Part shown: one piece after another, positions 6,980 through 11,367 of the stretch | Layout: every line of letters starts with the position of its first letter | Numbering within the stretch: position 1 is the stretch's first letter | From: JAABSP01 sp011390135 | GTDB lineage: Bacteria; Desulfobacterota; Desulfobacteria; Desulfobacterales; JAABSP01 | DNA length: 11,367 nucleotides | Reading direction: 5' to 3' | Assembly (NCBI GenBank): GCA_011390135.1 | Contig: JAABSZ010000096.1 | Coordinates: forward strand, 1-11,367 | Position numbers and translations under genes: made by a program | The notes under the pieces: model-generated | What the model saw: the letters and a program-made list of their open reading frames with translations, nothing else | The model's database searches: none | What the model was told of the DNA's origin: nothing

Positions 6980-7025
6980 CCCCGGGTTATCGACATGCCC
7001 CATACGCGATGTTCATAACCGGGGG
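6980..7025. repeat. inverted repeat carrying two opposed DnaA-like boxes
   Basis: Left arm CCCCGGGTTATCGACAT (6980-6996) and right arm ATGTTCATAACCGGGGG (7009-7025) are imperfect inverted copies around a 12-nt centre. Each arm joins a DnaA-like nonamer to a GC-rich flank. A third, direct copy of the same 16-bp element is TGTCAATAACTGGGGG at 6926-6941; every pair matches at 13 of 16 positions. Confidence 0.65.
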
Positions 7026-7027
7026 TG

Positions 7028-7058
7028 TTATCAACAGGTTTTCAACAACTTATCAACA
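7028..7058 (+). repeat. three tandem DnaA-like boxes at exact 11-bp spacing
   Basis: TTATCAACA (7028-7036), TTTTCAACA (7039-7047) and TTATCAACA (7050-7058) have the same orientation, each start 11 bp after the last. TTATCAACA differs from E. coli TTATCCACA at one position. One-turn phasing is what a DnaA filament on one DNA face would need. Confidence 0.7.
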
Positions 7059-7139
7059 ATTGGGATGGGAAGAAATTGCTTTATATTCAAACTGTTGATA
7101 CACTTATAGACAAATTGACAGACACGAAGATAGAAGATC

Positions 7140-7171
7140 TTTTATATATAAAATAAAGATATATAATCAAA
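7140..7171. other. AT-rich block, candidate DNA unwinding element
   Basis: Only two of 32 bases are G or C (7158 and 7168). It lies on the dnaN side of the box cluster, about 80 bp after the last tandem box and 40 bp after the box at 7093. From 7172 to the promoter at 7255 I see no further structure. Confidence 0.5.
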
Positions 7172-7254
7172 GGCTGTCTCCCTCCCCTGTCTCCAAAAAG
7201 AGATGCCCTGTTTCACAACCCTGGAAAATCCGGGAAAGATTCTCCAAAAAGACC

Positions 7255-7283
7255 TTGTAAACACCTTTAAAATAAGGTATATT
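7255..7283 (+). promoter_or_regulatory. candidate sigma70 promoter for the rdgC-like-dnaN-gyrB operon
   Basis: TTGTAA (7255-7260, 4 of 6 matches) and TATATT (7278-7283, 5 of 6 matches) are separated by exactly 17 bp. Transcription would start near 7290 and give a leader of about 145 nt. The leader (7290-7435) holds only a weak GTTCC/GGAAC inverted repeat near 7290-7309 and no gene I can support. Confidence 0.5.
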
Positions 7284-7435
7284 TTTGAAGTTCCCGTATC
7301 TGCAGGAACAACGGGCCAATCCCGTTTCCTTCGTGTGCGCACCCGGTCTTCTGACAGGATCGGAACGCTGCAGCCTCCTCGAAGGGGATTGTCAATCATC
7401 TGTCGATATTATAGAAGAGAACGAAACAGAGGAAC

Positions 7436-8044
7436 ATGGGAATATTGTCATCAACTGCCGCCATCACCCGTTACCGGGTGGATGGGGAGATCGAAGCACC
7501 AGCGCTGGAGACCATCGAGACCGGGCTTAGGCGCTATACCATATCGGAGATCGATGGTGAAGATACGGAAAAGAGCATGGGGTGGACCTCATTAGGCCGA
7601 CCCTTTGCCCCGGATTTTACCGATTCCGCGCATCTGATCGGCGCCTATCTGGTCTTCTGCCTCCGGATGGACAGAAAATCGATTCCTGCCGCGATTGTCA
7701 AAAAACACGTGATGGCGGCAGAGGCGGCAAAACTGGCCGAGTCGGAACGGGAGCATCTCTCTAAAAATGAGCGCCAGGATATCAAGGAGGCCGTGATCGC
7801 ACGCCTTATCCGGCGGGTACCGGCTTCGCCCAGTATCTATGATATGATCTGGAACCTCGAAGAGAAGTGGCTCTGGTTCTTCACCAACCAGAAGGCCGCA
7901 AACGAGGCTTTGGAGACCCTTTTCTCCAAATCCTTTGATCTGCAACTGGTCCGGCTCTTTCCCTACACCATCGCAGAATTGGCTGCCGATCTCACGCCGG
8001 AACAGATCGACCGGCTGCCGGAACTCACCCCCACACGTCTGTAA
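7436..8044 (+). CDS. rdgC: RdgC-like recombination-associated protein, N-terminal part (202 aa)
   Basis: This 202-aa protein aligns by eye with the first two thirds of E. coli RdgC, a ring-shaped duplex DNA-binding protein that restrains RecA. Matching stretches in order are MGW (48-50), LRMDRKSIPAAIVKK (76-90), the Lys/Glu-rich helix and KNERQDIKEAVIARLIRR (110-127), the W139/W145 region and KAANEALETLFSKSF (153-167). E. coli RdgC is about 300 aa, so the C-terminal third is missing here and may be supplied by the next gene. It ends with TAA and the following ORF resumes in the same frame one codon later. AGAGG sits only 3 nt before the ATG, so the ribosome binding site is tight. It heads the dnaN-gyrB operon. 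Comparison is from memory, not an alignment program. Confidence 0.68.
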   Translation: MGILSSTAAITRYRVDGEIEAPALETIETGLRRYTISEIDGEDTEKSMGWTSLGRPFAPDFTDSAHLIGAYLVFCLRMDRKSIPAAIVKKHVMAAEAAKLAESEREHLSKNERQDIKEAVIARLIRRVPASPSIYDMIWNLEEKWLWFFTNQKAANEALETLFSKSFDLQLVRLFPYTIAELAADLTPEQIDRLPELTPTRL

Positions 8045-8047
8045 AGG

Positions 8048-8602
8048 ATGGCCATGCTCGATCTTTCCGTTGCATTCAACCGGTACAAATTTTTAGGCCA
8101 CGAATTTCTCACCTGGCTCTGGTACACCATCGAAGCCGATGCCGGAACCATCAATCAGGTGGTTCCGGAACTTTCGGCCCTCGCCATCGGCAACCGGATG
8201 GTGATTGAAAACCGTTCCACCGACAATATGGAGAGCATCACCATCCGGGGCGATGATGCGGGGCTGGAGGAGGGGCTGCTGGCCCTGAAAAAAGGGGCAC
8301 TGGTGGCCGAGATGGGCCTGGAGATGAAGACCGGGGAGAATGAGTGGCGCTTCACCCTCAAAGGCGAAAGCCTCGATCTTTCCAACCTCAAGACCCCCGA
8401 GACAGAGCCGCTCGCGGCAGGGGGCGCGGAAGCGGAACAGGACGGGGCCGTGCTGGAGAAGGTCTATCTCTATGAGAAGGCCATCGGGATGGTTCATGCA
8501 CTGTACAGCCATTTTATCCGGCTGAGGGTTTCAAAGGAGTGGGAGATGAACATCGTGCCATTGCTGAAAAACTGGGTTGCGCAATCGAGGAAGGGGCAAT
8601 GA
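8048..8602 (+). CDS. uncharacterised protein, possible C-terminal half of a split RdgC
   Basis: A 184-aa protein (182 if started at the second ATG, 8054, which has AAGGA 5 nt upstream and looks better). The N-terminus reads VAFNRYKFLGHEFLTWLWY (8-26). Residues 70-115 (EEGLLALKKGALVAEMGLEM, then a strand pair ending LDLSNLK) resemble the RdgC C-terminal region, where a helix ending in GKVVTKLAL leads to strands and an L-K-R-L-K motif; this match is weak and inferred. Residues 117-134 are a Glu/Ala-rich linker, followed by a helix (YLYEKAIGMVHALYSHFIRL). It is in frame with the upstream RdgC-like ORF across a single TAA and ends with ATGA shared with dnaN. The coding call is sure, the function is not. 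Confidence 0.82.
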   Translation: MAMLDLSVAFNRYKFLGHEFLTWLWYTIEADAGTINQVVPELSALAIGNRMVIENRSTDNMESITIRGDDAGLEEGLLALKKGALVAEMGLEMKTGENEWRFTLKGESLDLSNLKTPETEPLAAGGAEAEQDGAVLEKVYLYEKAIGMVHALYSHFIRLRVSKEWEMNIVPLLKNWVAQSRKGQ

Positions 8603-9756
8603 GATTTACCGTCAACAAGAGCGATATCCGGGAAGTGTTGTCAAAGATCCAGGGGCTGACCGGCAGGAGAACCAATCTCGCCATCACCGAAACGGTTCGG
8701 CTCCGGGCCAAGGAGGGGGAGGTGATCCTCACCGCGACCGATCTGGAGACCGGCTTCGAGGGGATCTATCCTGCAAATGTAGATACCGAAGGAACCATCG
8801 CGATCAACGCGAAGAAGTTCTACGAGATCATCCGGGAGTTTCCCACCCTGCAGATCGCAATCCACGAGGAGGAGAACCGGTGGATCAAGATCGGCAACGG
8901 CAACATCGAATACCATATAGTGGGGATGGACCCCGAGGAGTTTCCCGACACACCGGAGATCGAGGATGTGGAATTTCGGGAGATCGACGCGGGGGCATTC
9001 AAATCGATGATCGAAAGAACCGTTGTGGTGGCCGGGTCCCCGGATGACAAGCGGGCACATATCAACGGCCTCTTTTTTGAAATCGTGGAACCGGAAGCAT
9101 CCGATTCATCCGATTCATCCAAAGCATCCGGTTCGGAGGGGATCACCGCAAAAATCGTATCCACGGACGGCAGCCGCCTCTCCACAGCAGCCTATCCCTA
9201 TGCCTCGGAGAGCGATATATCCCCGATGGACAGCCTTCTGATTCCCAAAAAAGGGATGAACGAGGTGGCCAAATTCCTGGGCGGCGAAGGTGCGGCGCAG
9301 CTCGGACAGATGGAGAACCACTTCATCGTCAAGCGGGGAACCGAGACCCTCACCATCCGCCTTCTGGAGGGGGATTTTCCCAAGTACCAGTCGATCATCT
9401 CCAGAACCGGGGGCCGGCAGATCCTGATGGATCGCCAGACCTTTCTGATGATGCTGCGCCGGATGTCGATCCTCTCCTCCGATACCTACAAAGGCGTCAT
9501 CTTCACCTTTGGAAACGACCGGCTGACAGTCGTGGCCACCAACCCCGACATCGGCGAATCCAAGGAGGACATGGAGATCGAATATGAGGGCGATCCCATG
9601 GAGATCGCATTCAACCCGAAATTCTTCATCGAGGCGCTGAACATGATCGATGAAGAACGGGTGACACTCGATATCCTTGACGAGAAACATCCCTGTTTTG
9701 TCAGGGGAGAAGGCGATGAGACCTATCTAAGCGTCATCATGCCGATGAGAATATGA
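8599..9756 (+). CDS. dnaN: DNA polymerase III beta subunit (sliding clamp)
   Basis: A complete 385-aa beta clamp, the ring that tethers DNA polymerase III to DNA. The start MRFTVNKSDIREVLSKIQGL matches the family N-terminus. The protein ends with YLSVIMPMRI, the conserved C-terminus that forms part of the partner-binding pocket. The in-frame extension to 8539 lies inside the previous gene, so ATG 8599 is chosen. It overlaps that gene's stop as ATGA and has GAGGAAGGGG just upstream. It is about 15-20 residues longer than typical clamps because of a Ser/Asp-rich insertion (residues 164-181, DNA 9088-9141) in a loop of the second domain, between INGLFFEIV and AKIVSTDGSRLS. Its stop overlaps gyrB, again as ATGA. 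Confidence 0.97.
   Translation: MRFTVNKSDIREVLSKIQGLTGRRTNLAITETVRLRAKEGEVILTATDLETGFEGIYPANVDTEGTIAINAKKFYEIIREFPTLQIAIHEEENRWIKIGNGNIEYHIVGMDPEEFPDTPEIEDVEFREIDAGAFKSMIERTVVVAGSPDDKRAHINGLFFEIVEPEASDSSDSSKASGSEGITAKIVSTDGSRLSTAAYPYASESDISPMDSLLIPKKGMNEVAKFLGGEGAAQLGQMENHFIVKRGTETLTIRLLEGDFPKYQSIISRTGGRQILMDRQTFLMMLRRMSILSSDTYKGVIFTFGNDRLTVVATNPDIGESKEDMEIEYEGDPMEIAFNPKFFIEALNMIDEERVTLDILDEKHPCFVRGEGDETYLSVIMPMRI
9097..9129 (+). repeat. short tandem repeat inside dnaN encoding a Ser/Asp-rich loop
   Basis: The 9-bp unit CCGATTCAT occurs twice in a row (9101-9118) with degenerate GCATCC copies on either side. It encodes A-S-D-S-S-D-S-S-K-A-S (residues 167-177). It is in frame and a multiple of three, so the clamp remains open. 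Confidence 0.75.
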
Positions 9757-11367
9757 ATCAGAATCAGAATCCAAATACCTATACAGCAGACAGCATCCAA
9801 ATTCTGGAGGGCCTCGAGGCTGTCCGGAAGCGCCCCTCCATGTACATCGGAAACGTCGATGTTGAGGGGCTGCACCATCTGGTCTACGAGGTGGTGGACA
9901 ACAGCATCGACGAGGCCATGGCCGGCTACTGCGACATCATCACCATCACGCTGCATACCGACAACTCGGTGACGGTGGTGGACAACGGCAGGGGGATTCC
10001 CGTGGGTCTCCACAAAAAGGAGAACATGCCCGCGGCCGAGTTGGTCATGACCAAGCTCCACGCCGGCGGGAAGTTCGACAACGAGTCATACAAGGTCTCC
10101 GGGGGGCTCCACGGCGTCGGCGTCTCTGTTGTCAATGCCCTCTCCAGCCAACTGGAGCTGACGATCAACTCCGGCGGCAGCATCTACTACCAGACCTATT
10201 CCAAGGGGAAGAAGACCAGCGGGCTGGAGGTGATCGGATCCACTGAAAAGTCGGGAACCGAGATCCACTTCACCCCGGACACCGAGATTTTAAAGGCCGA
10301 CACCTTCCAGTTTGAAATCCTGAGCCGGCGGATGAGGGAGCTTGCCTTTCTGAACAAGGGCATCCGGATCAGGATCGAAGACGAGCGCACCGACGAGAAG
10401 CACGAGTTCTTATATGAGGGCGGCATCCGGGAGTTCGTGGAGTACCTCAACCGCCACAACACGCCCCTGCACGAGCCGATCTTCATCCAGGGGGAGCGGA
10501 ACGACATCCAGATGGAGGTGGCGATCCAGTACAACGACACCTTCACCGAAAAGCTCTTCTCCTTTGCCAACAACATCAACACCGTGGAGGGGGGCTTTCA
10601 CCTCATCGGGTTCAAGGCGGCCCTCACCCGCACCATCAATCAGTATGCCCTAAACGGCAACCTGCCCAAGAACTTCAAGGCCAAGATCAGCGGAGACGAT
10701 GTCCGGGAGGGGCTGACCGCGATCATCAGCGTCCGGATCATGGAGCCCCAGTTCGAGGGGCAGACCAAGACCAAGCTGGGCAACTCCGAGGTCAAGGGGC
10801 TGGTCGAATCCCTCATAAACGAGCGGCTCACCCAGTTCTTCGAGGAGAACCCGATCGTGGGCCGGAAGATCATCGGCAAATCGGTTGACGCGGCCAGGGC
10901 CCGGGATGCGGCCAAAAGAGCCCGGGATCTGGCCCGGAACAAGGGTGCGCTGATGGACTCCACCCTCCCCGGAAAGCTGGCCGACTGCCAGTCATCAGAG
11001 CCTTCGGAGCGGGAGCTTTTCATTGTGGAGGGCGATTCCGCAGGCGGTTCCGCGAAACAGGGAAGAGAGCGGAAATTTCAGGCGATCCTCCCGCTGAAGG
11101 GGAAGATCTTGAATGTGGAAAAGGCGCGCTTTGACAAGATTTTGAGAAGCGAGGAGATCAAGAACCTGATCACGGCGCTTGGAACCGGCGTGGGTGAGGA
11201 GGAGTATGACATCGAGAAGATCCGGTACCACAAGGTGATCATCATGACGGATGCGGATGTGGATGGTGCGCACATCCGGACCCTGCTGCTCACCTTCTTC
11301 TACCGCCAGATGTCGGAGATCGTGGAAAAAGGATACCTCTACATCGCACAGCCCCCGCTCTTCAAGG
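9753..11367 (+). CDS. gyrB: DNA gyrase subunit B, 3' end cut off by the window
   Basis: 538 codons of GyrB, the ATPase half of DNA gyrase, which introduces negative supercoils. The GHKL ATP-binding domain is clear: catalytic E46 and N50 in YEVVDNSIDEA, DNGRGIP (77-83) and GGLHGVGVSVVNALS (117-131). The transducer domain follows with QTKTKLGNSEV. The Toprim domain has EGDSAGGSAKQGR (E426) and DADVDGAHI (D500, D502), with QAILPLKGKILNVEKAR between, as in GyrB. The remaining C-terminal part lies beyond the window. The ATG overlaps the dnaN stop (ATGA, 9753-9756), so the two are coupled. The first residues, NQNQNPN, come from a repeated AATCAG and precede the conserved start of the domain (YTADSIQILEGLEAVRKRPSMYIG). 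gyrB rather than parE is supported by its place next to dnaN. Confidence 0.96.
   Translation, partial: MNQNQNPNTYTADSIQILEGLEAVRKRPSMYIGNVDVEGLHHLVYEVVDNSIDEAMAGYCDIITITLHTDNSVTVVDNGRGIPVGLHKKENMPAAELVMTKLHAGGKFDNESYKVSGGLHGVGVSVVNALSSQLELTINSGGSIYYQTYSKGKKTSGLEVIGSTEKSGTEIHFTPDTEILKADTFQFEILSRRMRELAFLNKGIRIRIEDERTDEKHEFLYEGGIREFVEYLNRHNTPLHEPIFIQGERNDIQMEVAIQYNDTFTEKLFSFANNINTVEGGFHLIGFKAALTRTINQYALNGNLPKNFKAKISGDDVREGLTAIISVRIMEPQFEGQTKTKLGNSEVKGLVESLINERLTQFFEENPIVGRKIIGKSVDAARARDAAKRARDLARNKGALMDSTLPGKLADCQSSEPSERELFIVEGDSAGGSAKQGRERKFQAILPLKGKILNVEKARFDKILRSEEIKNLITALGTGVGEEEYDIEKIRYHKVIIMTDADVDGAHIRTLLLTFFYRQMSEIVEKGYLYIAQPPLFK

Larger units (their letters stand above)
6914..7171. other. 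candidate chromosomal replication origin (oriC)
   Basis: Within a gene-free stretch (6820-7435) I count eleven nonamers resembling the DnaA box TTATNCACA or its complement. In TGTNNATAA orientation or near it: 6915, 6926, 6947, 6959, 6970, 7010 and 7093. In TTATNNACA orientation: 6987 (TTATCGACA), 7028 (TTATCAACA), 7039 (TTTTCAACA) and 7050 (TTATCAACA). Many starts are spaced 11 or about 22 bp apart, one or two helical turns. An AT-rich block at 7140-7171 would suit as the unwinding element. Downstream lie dnaN and gyrB, classic origin neighbours, although dnaA is absent. No single box is the perfect E. coli TTATCCACA, so the call rests on clustering, phasing and context. It could instead be a DnaA-regulated promoter region. 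Confidence 0.7.

Noticed and set aside
7142..7595. Small open frames in the origin-operon leader (minus 7142-7399, plus 7203-7595 and 7285-7530)
   Set aside because: They cross the candidate promoter and AT-rich block or overlap the RdgC-like gene, have no ribosome binding site I can see, and match nothing.
8042..8047. Programmed stop-codon readthrough joining the two RdgC-like ORFs
   Set aside because: TAA followed by A is an efficient stop, and the second ORF has its own well-spaced ribosome binding site; kept only as an alternative to the split-gene finding.
8539..8598. N-terminal extension of dnaN to an ATG at 8539
   Set aside because: The clamp family begins at MRFTV (8599), which has a good ribosome binding site and an ATGA junction; the extension is the previous gene read in another frame.

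Overview
The window looks like a chromosomal core region of a Gram-negative, moderately GC-rich bacterium, most likely a deltaproteobacterium (Desulfobacterota). The reasons are the LeuC/LeuD subtype (419 and 162 aa), a DUF4124-plus-lytic-transglycosylase protein, a response regulator-GGDEF protein, and RdgC-like genes beside dnaN and gyrB. This taxonomic call is inference; no rRNA or marker-tree evidence is available here. I see no tRNA, rRNA, CRISPR array, insertion sequence or phage gene.

Layout. (1) 1-1944, minus strand: an operon of a response regulator-diguanylate cyclase, a small GNAT acetyltransferase (ATGA overlap) and a DUF2156-family protein cut by the left edge. (2) 1945-2131: a short spacer with two good sigma70-like promoters that face each other. 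(3) 2132-5803, plus strand: lepA, leuC and leuD in a row. A 113-bp spacer between leuC and leuD carries decamer repeats and a 12-bp palindrome. (4) 5796-6819, minus strand: a small uncharacterised protein with a TTG start, followed with an 8-bp overlap by a secreted lytic transglycosylase. The transglycosylase's stop overlaps the convergent leuD stop. (5) 6820-7435: a gene-free stretch packed with DnaA-box-like nonamers, many phased about 11 bp apart, then an AT-rich block and a promoter. This is a strong candidate for the chromosomal replication origin (oriC). (6) 7436-11367, plus strand: a tight four-gene operon of two RdgC-like ORFs (possibly one RdgC split in two), dnaN (sliding clamp) and gyrB (truncated by the right edge). 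rdgC-b to dnaN and dnaN to gyrB each overlap by ATGA.

How it fits together. The operon leaving the candidate origin encodes the replication clamp, a gyrase subunit and a protein related to RdgC, which in other bacteria binds duplex DNA and limits RecA. dnaA, the usual origin neighbour, is not in this window. Genes next to the origin diverge from it, while lepA-leuCD runs toward it. The most interesting signals are the origin architecture (helically phased boxes and a thrice-repeated 16-bp element), the RdgC pair in frame across one stop codon and coupled to dnaN-gyrB, and a Ser/Asp-rich loop insertion in the sliding clamp.
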